A stretch of DNA of 64,000 nt, taken from assembly GCA_026874595.1 (NCBI GenBank), contig CM049318.1, positions 47,286,456-47,350,455 on the forward strand. The letters run 5' to 3'. The notes beneath the pieces are model-generated. The model was not told where the DNA came from. It ran no database searches and saw only the letters and a program-made list of their open reading frames with translations. The stretch's first letter is position 1. Each line of letters opens with the position of its first letter. Source of the stretch: Sipunculus nudus (lineage: Eukaryota > Annelida > Sipuncula > Golfingiida > Sipunculidae). Below, piece by piece: positions 48,501 through 58,484 of the stretch. Made by a program: the position numbers and the translations under genes.

Positions 48501-50731
48501 CACTGAACAGGTTGATTTAACACACTTTAACAAGTACATGCTTGAGTACTATTCATTTTTGTCTGGGAAATCTTTAATTTCTTTAAAAGAGTAAGGAGCA
48601 GGGAATTTGTTTTATCAATATTTACCAGGAAGGAAGGTACTCTGATTCATAAGTAAATATATATTGAAGACGGTATTAAAGGATAAACGTACATACCCCA
48701 ATGTTCATCTGATCGATCCTTGTTCCTGGACTCAGACACGTGCGGCCAGTCAGGACGCTGGACTTTCTGTTTTGGTCTTGCCTTCTGCCTTGCACCTGCC
48801 AACCATTGCGCATCATTCATAAAAACTACAAACATGTTTCTTAAAATGAAATTTATTATTAACCCATTACGTCGAAGGAGTAATTACATAGTCGCACAGT
48901 TACTAGGCTGACTAATGACTAAGAAATATTAAGAACCTTGTGTTAAAATGTCCGTGTGATTAAACGACAAAAATAATACATGTTTTGGGGTATCATTTCA
49001 GATAGCGTAAACAATCGGTTCAGGAATGTAGACTCTCAAAGATAACAAACAGTTTGATCGGGGCATCTTGCAAGGACTATAAAGAACTGGCAAATATGTT
49101 CAGTGCATATTTTACTGAGAAAATTATAAAAATGAGAAACCAAATTGAACGAGTTTGTCAGCAATTAAGCCACCAGGCTACCCTGGCCTGTACTACTTAA
49201 TGTCAGTAGTTAAGCCACCAGGCTACCCTGGCCTGTACAACTTAGTGTCAGTAATTAGGCTACCACGCTACCCTGGCCTGTACAATTTAGTGTCAGTAAT
49301 TAGGCTACCACGCTACCCTGGCCTGTACAACTTAGTGTCGGTAACCAGGCTACCAGGCTACCAATGCCTGTACAACTTAGTGTCAGTAATTAGGCTACCA
49401 GGCTACCATGGCCTGTAAAACTTAGTGTCAGTAATTAGGCTACCATGGCCTGTAAAACTTAGTGTCAGTAATTAGGCTACCATGGCCTGTAAAACTTATA
49501 GTGTCAGTAATTAGGCTACCCTGGCCTGTACAACGGTAAGAGACCCAGTCATTTTATGGTTTTTAGATGAAACCAAAACCTTATAAACATTGCTCTTAGA
49601 TCGTTTACATTCCTGAACCGGTTGTTTACGCTATCTGAAATGATATCCCAAAACATATCTCTTTGATGTAACAAAAAAAAAAAACAAAAGTTTATATCAA
49701 GGAAGAATTTTCACCTATTTTGTGATAATATTTCTTAATCAAAATAAAGCTTTGCAAATACGCATACAAATCCTCTCTCAATATTCAGGAGAAAATTACT
49801 CCAAACATTTCAGGAGAAGGTATTGGAAATAAGTCTGTATACTGTTGATTTTCGTCAATTCATTTGTTATAAATAACGCAATTAAAGAATGGTGTTAGGT
49901 TACAAGAACCATCTGGCTGAACTTATCAGAATTCAAATGCAGTTTTAATTCCCGGAAGGTGCAGAAGCAATCAGTATAGTCATCTGTTTATTGGACAGCT
50001 ATAATTTCACGTCTGAAATTCCTGGCACCATATAATGTATTCATTGATTCCAAATTGCCTCAGGCTTTACTGGTCAAAAGCACTGATTGAATCGTCCCCG
50101 GGGAAGATTAATATTTCTCGTTGAATCTCTTCCCTTCTTTTGTTACAGAAACGGCAAAATCCAGGAACATGAACACGCAGTAAAAAAAGTGACAGCTTAT
50201 AGCTTTTTCTCTCTTTTTAGCTATTGCCAGAGGTTGTTTTACAGGGTTTTGCAAGATTTCCCTGTTTTAAAGGATTGGATATTAATATGTAATCTTAATA
50301 TCTCTAAGCTTTCTTACTGCTTAACAAAATTATGAGGCTTGACACATCAGCAATATTTTTTGCATGACTTTAGTACCTGAACATACAAAATACCTATAAC
50401 AATGACCTTAACATATATGTGCAAATCCTTTCTTCATTTTCGTTTAATATAACCATCATATGATAAGTTTATCTCGGTGTTCATTCCGTACACCGTGTTA
50501 TCTGGGAAGGTTGAACTCTATCAACAAACATCTACCTACTAGAGCAGGTGTGACTGAAGAGCTGCTCAAACTAAAACGTCCGGGACAGAGAGGGTTGTTT
50601 GACGTACCTGTGATTGGTATCCGCGTGTTCCTACCTTTAGCCTGTATTTGTACAGCTTTGTGTATGAGTATGATACACACGAGTACCGCCACCTTGGCCT
50701 GCATCCTCTCTACCCTCCTCCAGGTCTGCAT
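36031..50731 (-). CDS. Gene B: nicotinic acetylcholine receptor-like subunit, complete
   Basis: Cys-loop cation-channel subunit of the plasma membrane. Eight exons, listed 5' to 3' as - strand intervals: 50731-50635, 48795-48697, 42781-42627, 42334-42290, 39697-39588, 39222-38995, 37458-37148, 36539-36031; 1554 nt, 517 residues plus TGA. Order: signal peptide, unusual basic 33-residue segment, N-terminal helix (YEERLMDRLFRGYN), 45-bp and 110-bp strand exons, 13-residue Cys-loop, LECCPGHAYS loop C, M1, M2 beginning GEKVSLGIS, M3, cytoplasmic loop of about 90 residues, M4. Glu before M2 and 9' Leu indicate cation selectivity. N-glycosylation candidates are NQT, NIT and NET. Loop-B Trp is kept; loop-A Tyr is Met, loop-D Trp is Leu, first loop-C Tyr is Leu. 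An alternative start is Met at 50704 (508 residues). One intron is GC-AG. The gene converges on gene A, its likely local paralogue. Confidence 0.92.
36639..36911. repeat. 27-bp minisatellite in gene B last intron
   Basis: About ten copies of a 27-bp unit, TATATCCATATTATGTGACA then AGGTTTC. On the gene strand it lies 100-370 bp upstream of the last 3' splice site. Confidence 0.93.
37148..37458 (-). CDS. Gene B exon 7 (loop C, M1, M2)
   Basis: Acceptor TTTTATCTACAG, donor G|GTAAGT, in at phase 2 and out at phase 1, 311 bp. It encodes LNGEWHVYKT, ILECCPGHAYSHVVFTLF, M1 and M2, ending PRTSLSVPLM. It corresponds to the 3' part of gene A's 539-bp exon. Confidence 0.95.
37459..38994. other. Gene B intron 6, unassigned
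   Basis: A 1.5-kb intron that has no counterpart in gene A. AT-rich, no exon or clear transposon seen. Confidence 0.5.
38995..39222 (-). CDS. Gene B exon 6 (Cys-loop)
   Basis: Acceptor TGACCTCACAG, donor CAG|GTAGGC, 228 bp, in at phase 2 and out at phase 2. It encodes ADEMIPEFEKIR, HWEPGGIF, the Cys-loop C-DIDITFFPFDSQQ-C, GAWSYHSKKMNIT and ends in THDF. Confidence 0.95.
39588..39697 (-). CDS. Gene B exon 5 (110 bp)
   Basis: Acceptor TTTGTTACCAG, donor GG|GTGAAC, exactly 110 bp. It encodes EWGDERLRWDPRDYGN and then VWRPELAVMNG. The loop-A Tyr position is Met. Confidence 0.95.
39833..40577. repeat. ~34-bp minisatellite in gene B intron 4
   Basis: About 21 diverged copies of a 34- to 36-bp unit: ACACTGCTAACAAGATCACC then TTATAAACCTGTTC. 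The middle copies match closely while the edge copies decay. Confidence 0.88.
40617..41260 (+). pseudogene. Dead LINE remnant: end of the endonuclease domain
   Basis: Frame 40617-41006 encodes YTCISNNGACVIDYA, YSLVTSFEIV and SDHCPLTCTF, matching the C-terminal part of the APE-type endonuclease of L1/Tx1-like LINEs. SDHxP contains the conserved catalytic Asp-His. After frame breaks, 41115-41250 encodes LDRECAIA, a stop, then LNKYRRTNSEIDRFI, the linker that usually follows the endonuclease. It lies antisense inside gene B intron 4. Reverse transcriptase is absent here. Confidence 0.7.
42290..42334 (-). CDS. Gene B exon 4 (45 bp)
   Basis: Acceptor TTTTAACTTCAG, donor GTAAGG, exactly 45 bp in phase 0, encoding EERSMVFTTTGLIMT. 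It aligns residue for residue with gene A's 45-bp exon. Loop-D Trp is Leu. Confidence 0.92.
42395..42512. repeat. (ATT)n trinucleotide microsatellite
   Basis: Two long ATT/TTA runs separated by an AATTATAATTAT and TTTTTT stretch, 60 bp upstream (gene sense) of the 45-bp exon in the short GC-AG intron. Confidence 0.95.
42621..42626 (-). other. Non-canonical GC splice donor (GC-AG intron 3 of gene B)
   Basis: Gene-strand sequence TTG|GCAAGT. Splicing here gives phase 0, which exon 4 requires, and places the junction where nicotinic genes have it (after the residue aligned with V of MDV in alpha7). The nearest GT, 4-5 nt further on, would shift the frame. GCAAGT is the known favoured form of GC donors. 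Confidence 0.8.
42627..42781 (-). CDS. Gene B exon 3 (N-terminal helix and first strands)
   Basis: Acceptor ATTCTTTCTGCAG, 155 bp, phase 1 in, phase 0 out. It encodes GGKEKWHNQT, YEERLMDRLFRGYN, then KPIQVDIEFVLLRIHGL. It matches the EKRLYNDLLKNYN and LTVYFGLSLMQIMDV segment of nicotinic subunits. Confidence 0.92.
42950..43317. repeat. 41-bp minisatellite in gene B intron 2
   Basis: Nine copies of a 41-bp unit: CATAATGTAATTAACATACA then GTGACCATGTAGAAGGCATCA. Copies differ at one or two positions, so the expansion is young. Confidence 0.95.
43318..46235. other. Gene B intron 2, mostly unassigned
   Basis: No exon. A TGTTTTGGGGTTATCAGAT motif near 43448 resembles the terminal repeat of the element at 48979-49656. 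A tRNA-like stretch lies at 44001-44075. A low-complexity Asp/Leu/Trp frame on the gene strand near 45745-45911 was considered and rejected as an exon. Two related ~370-bp segments around 44930-45210 and 45290-45520 share TAATTCTATTCA and similar surrounding text. Confidence 0.45.
44001..44075 (+). repeat. tRNA-derived element (SINE head or tRNA pseudogene)
   Basis: A-box-like TGGTGTAATGG near 44008 and B-box-like GGGTTCGCGTCCC at 44052 at tRNA spacing. Acceptor and anticodon stems do not pair fully, so a working tRNA is unlikely. The loop reads TTTGTAA, which suggests Thr(TGT) ancestry. Confidence 0.45.
46236..47315. repeat. 45-bp minisatellite in gene B intron 2
   Basis: About 24 copies of a 45-bp unit: CACACTGTCAGTACGCTCAG then GCATTATTTTCCTTCTTTCTTTAAA. 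On the gene strand it is purine-rich and stays open for 136 and 107 codons, repeating the 15-residue FKERRKIMPERTDSV. It lacks exon borders of the receptor type. Confidence 0.95.
47316..48696. other. Gene B intron 2, unassigned
   Basis: No feature supported. Confidence 0.45.
48697..48795 (-). CDS. Gene B exon 2 (33-residue basic N-terminal segment)
   Basis: Acceptor GGTTGGCAG and donor G|GTATGT bracket 99 bp, phase 1 in and phase 1 out. Its frame fits both neighbours. It encodes ARQKARPKQKVQRPDWPHVS then RNKDRSDEHWG, a Lys/Arg/Gln-rich linker between signal peptide and first helix that standard nicotinic subunits lack. The acceptor has a weak pyrimidine tract, so the exon could be alternative. 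Skipping it keeps the frame. Confidence 0.78.
48979..49656. mobile_element. Terminal-inverted-repeat element enclosing a minisatellite
   Basis: Left arm 48979-49030 (ACATGTTTTGGGGTATCATT, then CAGATAGCGTAAACAATCGG) and right arm 49606-49656 are ~51-bp inverted repeats with few mismatches. Between them lies the 45-bp tandem array at 49155-49535. The layout (inverted ends around a tandem core) recalls non-autonomous elements with internal satellite. No transposase. Confidence 0.7.
49155..49535. repeat. 45-bp minisatellite inside the inverted-repeat element
   Basis: Nine to ten copies of AATTAGGCTACCAGGCTACC then CTGGCCTGTACAACTTAGTGTCAGT. The last copies have lost one CCAGGCTA-type half, shortening the unit to about 35 bp. 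Confidence 0.93.
50635..50731 (-). CDS. Gene B exon 1 (signal peptide)
   Basis: Encodes MQTWRRVER then MQAKVAVLVCIILIHKA and VQIQAKG: a basic n-region, a hydrophobic core and a likely cleavage after QIQA. Donor AAAG|GTAGGA, phase 1, fits exon 2. The upstream Met at 50731 is preceded by an in-frame TAA at 50743-50741. Met at 50704 gives the more typical signal-peptide length. This is the least certain exon because short signal exons lack conserved sequence. Confidence 0.75.
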
Positions 50732-53700
50732 ACACTCGTCTTATGTCTATAAATATAACAGTTATATCCAAGTAAATACTTTTTTGTCAACACCTTAATT
50801 TCCCGCGGGTGTGCATGGACTTAGGTTTATTGCGCAAGTTCCACCGGTTGTTTCATAAATATGAAATTCTTTTTGCATTGTTTTAGTGCCATTTTTTTGT
50901 GTGACATTTCAAAATTAGACCTTGGCTCGATCATACCAAATACCAAATGACTGTTCTCTTATTCCATTTTTCTGCATATGCTTTATCAAAATGTATTTTT
51001 TCTTCTCAAAACCACAGAAAAGTTCATAATTGTATGGATAATAATGCCCGTGTCTTATAATACGCATAATAGGAGAATAAATCTATTATTTGTTCTCGCT
51101 TCAGTTTTCATGTTATGAACATGAACAATCCACATTAATTGTCGGATATCAAAGTAAATTACGGTTCCTAATTAACAAGTTTTCACATCTTCAAGAGCTA
51201 ACAAAGCATAATATCACCCACACCAGTCACTTTTTATGCAACAACAATTTGCTGGCCAAATTCAGTGGTGGTAGGGAGATCTCGCTTGATTTTTACAATA
51301 TACTAGGAATAGAAAAAATGAATGTATGTAGTATATCTTGTGTGATTTTTGCCCATAGCGAAACATGTCAAGAGTTACTAACATAGTAATGGTTAAGGCT
51401 CTAAATTAATCAGGCTGGCTTCCTCGTGTGAACTGAAAGAAATACAAACAATAATAAGAATTATTTTTATTATTTTTATTATTATAATTATTATTATTAA
51501 TAGTTCTTTGCTTAAAAATACCGACAAAGATTTATACAGATTCAATGCAAAACACACATAGCATAGACATTATTTCCTGGATCAGCTGCATGTTTTTTTC
51601 ATTCAATGCTCAGATTAGGGAAGATGTTTCTCAAGTGGACCTCCTTTTATTTTCTGATCGGCTGATTTGATCAGTCCAGTATTGAGAACGTTAACGTCTC
51701 ACCAAGACGACCCGCTAATTTTTCAACTGTCTAATCGGCACTCGGCGCAATAAGTTAACGACACAGGGGTTGCCTTACTGAGATCAGATGTGTCAGATGG
51801 GGAACACAAGCTCAACATTAAGTGGAACCTCTACAGGAATTAATGTCTGCATTACACATGTTTGGTCAATATATCAGTATCTAGCTTGCACGTATAAAGC
51901 TGTATAAGCCAGATGACATATTTTTCTGACCCATATTGTTATATGTTCAAGGGTACCTAGAAAACGAATTTTCATGTTCCAGTCTTTCTAATTAAATAAA
52001 TTTTATTGCGGAAAATCGTACATTACACATTTCAAACATAATTGTACACATTAACATCGAATACAATATATACGATTTATATAATTTATACAAAGCACAT
52101 TGCCTGGATATTATTCCACCTATACTTTAAATTTTCAATCCTTGTAATTTGCACCTGCATTATATACATAATATTCTAGTGGTCTTAACAGAATACATTT
52201 TCCCCTTGCTTTGTCTTTCAATACTAAAGCTACAATGCTACTGTATGTTATAAATATGTTCCTTATTTTTTTCCAATTTTTCTGTTTTGCTATTATATGT
52301 TCAATCTTCACTATATATTTTAGTCGCTTTAAAAAATCTGGCATTAAATTTCTGTTGTTCTGATTATATTCATGTTCCAATCTTGTCCCATGTGGTTCGT
52401 TTAGCGGAATAGATCATGAATATAATATTGTGGTGAAGTCTGACAATACCTTTAATTGCGGACGAATCTGCATGTTAATTGTTGTTTATTTTTCTTTTCT
52501 TTTTCAATTTGATTATTTATTATAAGACATATGTTAACAAAACAAATCAATATATTAAATAAATTAGACACATTCTCTGGAGAGGCGCTCCATATGTACA
52601 AGCACTGATTATTACTAACGTCCGATAATCAACACAGAAATAAGCACCAAGTCCGTTAGACACACTACACAGGGCAGTCCCTTTGTTTACACTTCCCCTG
52701 ATCACATGACCGTCAGGGACAGGCGACATCGGAACGTTGCACTGGTCGTCTCTCTGCTCTCTCGTGCTATGTACATGGTACAATCAGTCCTCTCACACTT
52801 ACACGGAGCCCCCAACATCAACAGCCCTTCGCTGGAGTATACTCGTTTACCTCTTGAGGCACAGTTCACGCAACACGCACAGACTATTCTATCTAGACTC
52901 AGAATTTATGTCTTTCTCGGCTGATGTGTCCTGGAATCATCGAGTACAAGGTATCAGGATATACTTCAACACAGCGATATTCAATATCTCTACAGTTACG
53001 CGTTTCAGTAAAGTTCTCGGTCTGTTCCTGGAAGCGTTCACAACAGGTATAATTGTCAGATTACCAGTCTGTCGGAAAAATGCGATACTCGCCCTGAATT
53101 CCGTTACAGAGAAATCACCATGGCTTTCCTCAGACATAGGCTATCTACGCTTACAGACATCATATCTCAGCTGTCTAGACCCTTGATGCACGCAGACCTG
53201 TCCCTGGATTGTAGACATTGTCAGGCTAAACCGAAACTGGTACGCTGACCGGGCACTTTTTCCCTAGTTAAGAACCTCTCTGAGGCGGACAGTGTACAAT
53301 AAATTATCAAAAAAGTCATCTGGTTATACTCCCTACTTGAATATGAGACAAAATATCTAAGTCACAGTTCTCTTGTGACAGAGAGTCTCTGAAATCGGAA
53401 CAAAAGATTAAATGATTAAAATGAGTAAATGATTCAGAAACACCCAAAAGTGAGAAATTTTTGGGTAATACATTTTCTATAACTATGTGCATATTTAATC
53501 ATTTTAGAACGGAAGAAACACGGTAGGTTATTATGCAATGAAAATGCGCATAGTAGGGAATGGAAATATGGAATCATATATTTTTGGAAATCTCGTTTGA
53601 TAAGATTTCTAAGAATATTTAGTTCCAAAAATATTAAAAAAATTCAGACGAACATATATATTGATATTGGAAGCCAGAATAATAATTTAAAATGAATTTT

Positions 53701-54763
53701 ATATATGAGAGTGTCAGAAAATTATTAAAGGTTATGGGGACTTCAGTCCTTGAATTTTCAACAATATTGATAGAATGCCAATTTGGCATGTCTGCTATGT
53801 CTCTCGTGTAGTTTTTAAATGTGTTTTTTTTTCGGACATAAACTGTTCCTAATACAGAATTTGGAAATGTTCAGGTAAAGTAAAACCATAATTACAAACA
53901 TCATAGAGAAAGTCCTAAGCCCTGTTACAGTAATAATGAGTTGTGAAATTAACAATTTGAAAAGACAAATTAACACTACAGTAAAAGAATTTAGAAAATC
54001 CAACAGCCTGGTGACAAGCATACACACATACACACCATGACTGGATTAAGAACAATGCCCAATCAGGTGGATACAATCGGCTTAACAAACAATGTTCAAA
54101 TCCTTCAGCATATCTGTTTCAAGAGTTGCCAACAATGATTCATAAGAATTGGTTCATCAAATGGTTTGCTATAATGTGGCATGACGACAGGGATATATTT
54201 GAGAGTGATACATGTGTACACTGATAGAATAAAATTATTTATGTCCGATTATGAGCTTAAAACCGACAAGGAATCTCATATAAAGTCAGAGATTTAGATA
54301 ATACAACAATTTCGACTGAGCGACATACTTTCACTAGTATTAATATATATGAAAAATAGATTTCGAATCCAACAGCGTTTGCTAAAAAAAGAAAGGTATT
54401 AGTAGTGTCTGAATTCAATGAAATAGGCATAGATCTAGGCCCGTCATAGTTCTGGGCCAGTCATAGATCTAGGCAAATCCATCAATGTATCTGCGTTCAT
54501 TCTAAATAAAATGGCTGGGACTTTTTTTCAGATTTTGCACAATGACGATGTTCATTGTCATGAGGTTAAAAATACAATTTCTTATAGGTCCATAACACAT
54601 AAACCCACATAAAACGTGTAGTTGACACCACTATAAGAGATTACGGGACATTTGCCAGATATACAGTTATTTAAATACATTCAGGAAAATCTGTTCAGTT
54701 ATTACTGAAAAAAAATATGTCAATCGAAGACGGGCGAGGGACGAAACGTGTTAAATAGGCCAG
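50732..54763. other. 5' flank of gene B and intergenic
   Basis: No core promoter could be assigned with confidence. An ATT-rich microsatellite lies at 51458-51503. A GC-richer broken frame at 52706-53247 has its own entry. Otherwise AT-rich and empty. Confidence 0.45.
52706..53247 (+). pseudogene. Unidentified broken reading frame
   Basis: One frame runs from ATG 52706 to TGA 53247 with only two internal stops (TGA at 52922, TAA near 53009), in DNA richer in GC than its flanks. Late residues read CDTRPEFRYREITMAFLRH and LDCRHCQAKPKLV. I do not recognise the family. It could be a decayed gene or an old mobile-element ORF; chance is not excluded. Confidence 0.3.
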
Positions 54764-54767
54764 CTAA

Positions 54768-55022
54768 AATACAATATACCCTGTCAAAGTACAATATACA
54801 CTGTCAGAGGTACAATATACACTGTCAAGGGTACAATATACACTGTCAAAGGTACAATATACACTGTCAAAGGTACAATATACACTGTCAAGGGTACAAT
54901 ATATACCCTGTCAAGGGTACAATATATACCCTGTCAAGGGTACAATATACCCTGTCGAAGGTACAATATACACTGTCGAAGGTACAATATACACTGTCAA
55001 AGGTACAATATACACCGTCAAT
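54768..55022. repeat. 21-23-bp minisatellite
   Basis: About 12 copies of GTACAATATACACTGTCAAAG, some lengthened to GTACAATATATACCCTGTCA. Confidence 0.93.
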
Positions 55023-55705
55023 AGGCAAATAACAAAAGTAACGAGTCGTTTAGATGGTTTATAGACTGTATCGTCCAGCTCGATTGTAATATTGTAGTCT
55101 TTATTTAAAGACTGTCAAATGAAATATTCTTACAGAGAGAACTAAAGGATTTACGGGGATTGTGCGTTTACATTGAGGACTGGCCTTAATGCTTAGACTT
55201 ACAATTAGCCAGTGAGTAAATTTCGACTGCCCTCAGATTGTTTTGTTATTTTCAATGCTGGAAAGAAAATGATTTGTGGGTCAATAATGTTAATCCGGGA
55301 CTGCCCTTTCATCCCAGTCACCTTCTGCGTCCCCGGTTTAACGGCACTATATTAACGTGCTCCCATAACCTAGAAAGATGTCCATAACATATCATGGCCA
55401 ACATCTAGGTGACTTCATACGGGCTCTTGACAAGGAAATAACCCGTTGTTACGATGTTCCGATGACCCTTTAACCTCTACATTTGGTGTGTCAGGTTTGA
55501 CGGGATTTTCATTTGTGTGGGTGTCAATAGGGTTTCTCTGCCAGTACAAGGCGCCAGACACATTTATGAAAGAAGTTATTCTTGGAAAATTTGTCATAAG
55601 ATCTGCTGCCGCTTATATTATGCTCTCAGACATTGATAAAAAAAACAAGTGACCCTTGATCCATGACGATCAGACCAGCGTAACATTATAGGTCACCGTC
55701 CAGAG
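55023..55705. other. Intergenic, unassigned
   Basis: No gene or repeat recognised. Confidence 0.45.
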
Positions 55706-56428
55706 CATGAAGTTTATCATGACTGGTCTAAACAGGTTGTACAAGAGAAGAATGGGATCAAAGTTTATCAAGACTGGTCTAAACAGATTGTACAAGAGAA
55801 GTATGGGATCAAAGTTTATCATGACTGGTCTAAACAGGTTGTACAAGAGAAGAATGGGATCAAAGTTTATCATGACTGGTCTAAACAGGTTGTACAAGAG
55901 AAGAATGGGATCAAAGTTTATCATGACTGGTCTAAACAGGTTGTACAAGAGAAGAATGGGATCAAAGTTTATCATGACTGGTCTAAACAGGTTGTACAAG
56001 AAAAGAATGGGATCAAAGTTTATCATAACTGGTCTAAACAGGTTGTACAAGAGAAGAATGGGACCAAAGTTTATCAAGACTGGTCTAAACAGGTTGTACA
56101 AGAAAAGAATGGGATCAAAGTTTATCATGACTGGTCTAAACAGGTTGTACAAGAGAAGAATGGGATCAAAGTTTGTCATGACTGGTCTAAACAGGTTGTA
56201 CAAGAGAAGAATGGGATCAAAGTTTATCATGACTGGTCTAAACAGGTTGTACAAGAAAAGAATGGGATCAAAGTTTATCATGACTGGTCTAAACAGGTTG
56301 TACAAGAGAAGAATGGGATAAAAGTTTATCATGACTGGTCTAAACAGGTTGTACAAGAAAAGAATGGGATCAAAGTTTATCATAACTGGTCTAAACAGGT
56401 TGTACAAGAGAAGAATGGGATCAAAGTC
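55706..56428. repeat. 51-bp minisatellite, highly homogeneous
   Basis: About 14 copies of a 51-bp unit: AAGTTTATCATGACTGGTCT, AAACAGGTTGTACAAGAGAA, GAATGGGATCA. Differences are single bases. It is open on both strands (204 codons +, 245 codons -) since 51 is divisible by 3. The + frame repeats KFIMTGLNRLYKRRMGS. I regard these as shadow frames. Confidence 0.95.
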
Positions 56429-56644
56429 AAGATAACCATTTTCAATCTGTTCTGTGTGTCAAATCTGAGGAACATATACGCAGTTTTTCCAATAATATTG
56501 GATCGCAAAATACATATGACGAAGTATAATTTTGTAAACACCCGTGATCAGTTGAAGAAATGATATCTTATATCTCTATCACACAGAAACTTATTTGTGT
56601 CAGCGTGTATTTGTATATCATATATCATTTCATCCAAAATATTA

Positions 56645-58330
56645 TTATAGACAGGGCAAAAACTAGAACAATTCGATAATCGTCTCTAAAAACTTTTCTC
56701 AATTGACCCTAGGGAATTTTTCCCCCGTAGAATCGATTTCTGCTTGGGAAGTATTAGTATCGTGCAAATTAAATTAGATTATTTGCATATTTGATAAAAT
56801 AGCAATTAAAATATTTTTATACACAAATATATTGAAATTATGGCTTTAGGTAGGCAGAGGGAAGTAAATGGGTACAGAATAGTCAATTTTTATCAAACAT
56901 AACATTTCTTTAGCAGTACTGATCCTTTTACCAACTTACCCTAATTATGTATTCCGTTCATCATTTTTTAAGATAACTTACACATTCGCATTTTATTGAC
57001 TAATTTGCATATTTAAATGTGTATATATACAATAATAGACCAGACAAACCCCAGAACAATTCGATAAATGTATATATGCAATAAGAAAAGCGATGCTGAT
57101 CGTAAAATAAAAATTAAAAATGATACCTGTTAGTAGCATTAAATAGAGTGTTTGCCTGCCTGCTCTGGTGCCAAGTGGTGATTGTTCTTCCCCTCAGGTA
57201 TTAATATATATGTAATTAGCTAATTTGCATTAATAACGGGCAACTGGTCAAGTCATGATTATCTTTCCTTTTGTGCCAAGTTGGCGTTCAGCCCCTGTAT
57301 GCTTAGGTTCCTGATGTTGAGAAACTCATGTTTACATGTAAAAAAGCGAAACTGTATACATTTTAAATAAATTATGTGCCAATTTAAGTTAAATGATGCG
57401 AATATGTACATTTTCTTATGAAATGATAAACAGAATATGTTATAAGACTAAGTCAGTATAAGGACCAGCCTTTACTTTGTTAAGATGTTCCTATAAAAAG
57501 GAGCATTTTAACAATAAAATTTAGAATTTGCCTTAATTGCATATATTTTCTGGAAATTGGTTTAAAAACAAATTTATATAAACTGATGTTATATTTTATA
57601 CAATTTGAATGTTTTGTCCCAAAAATACATTACTCTGCCTAGCTAAAGCAAAAATATAAATACATTTCTTAATCATATATTATATTTAAAAAAAAATAAT
57701 CAAATATGCAAATGATTTCATTCAATATGCAATATGCAAAAATGTCCCAAGGAGAAATCGATTATACAGAAAAAAGTCTAGATTCAATTACCAAATATTT
57801 GGCAGTGACGATTATCGAATTGTTCTGGGGTTTTTCCTGACTATTATTGCATATAAACATATTTAAAGATGCAAATTAGTTAATAAAATGATGAGATTGT
57901 GTAAATGATCTTATAAAATGATCAACAGAATACATAAAAAGACTTAGTAGGTAAAAGGATCAGAATTTTCTTTGTAAGGCTGTTCGTATGAAAAAAAGCA
58001 GTTTATTTTTAACAATAAACTTAAGAATTTGCCTATTTTGCTTAATTCATTTGTAATGTACTGCTAAAAATCCAAATTCCATATATATTTATGTTCTATT
58101 TGATACAAATTGAATATTTTGTACCCATTTTACTTCATTTTGCCTAGTTGAAGCCAAAATATCAATATACACGTATATGTGAAAAATATATATTTCTGCT
58201 TATTTATTCAAATATGCAAATTATCTCATTAAATATGCACGATACAAAAATGTCCTAAGCAGAAATCAGTTCTACAGATAAAACGTTCCTAGGATCAATT
58301 AAGAACAGTAGTGACCATTATCGAATTGTA
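56645..58330. repeat. AT-rich family: one inverted and two direct ~430-bp copies
   Basis: The segment at 56645-57060 is the reverse complement of 57715-57990 for most of its length, e.g. CCAGAACAATTCGAT against ATCGAATTGTTCTGG and CTGATCCTTTTACC against GGTAAAAGGATCAG. The segments at about 57410-57850 and 57890-58330 are direct copies of each other (GAAATGATAAACAGAATA, ACAATAAA(A/C)TTA(A/G)AATTTGCC). No coding capacity. Probably a non-autonomous element with local duplication. Confidence 0.7.
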
Positions 58331-58484
58331 TGTGTATATCAAAACCTTATATAATCAAAAGATACTGAAACTACTTTAATAGCTTTATCAAATATGATTC
58401 AATATTGTCGCTGTCGTACACCTTTAAAACTAAATACATTTTTATAATGCAGAATAAAACAAATTACCTTGCCACGTTTCTCTC

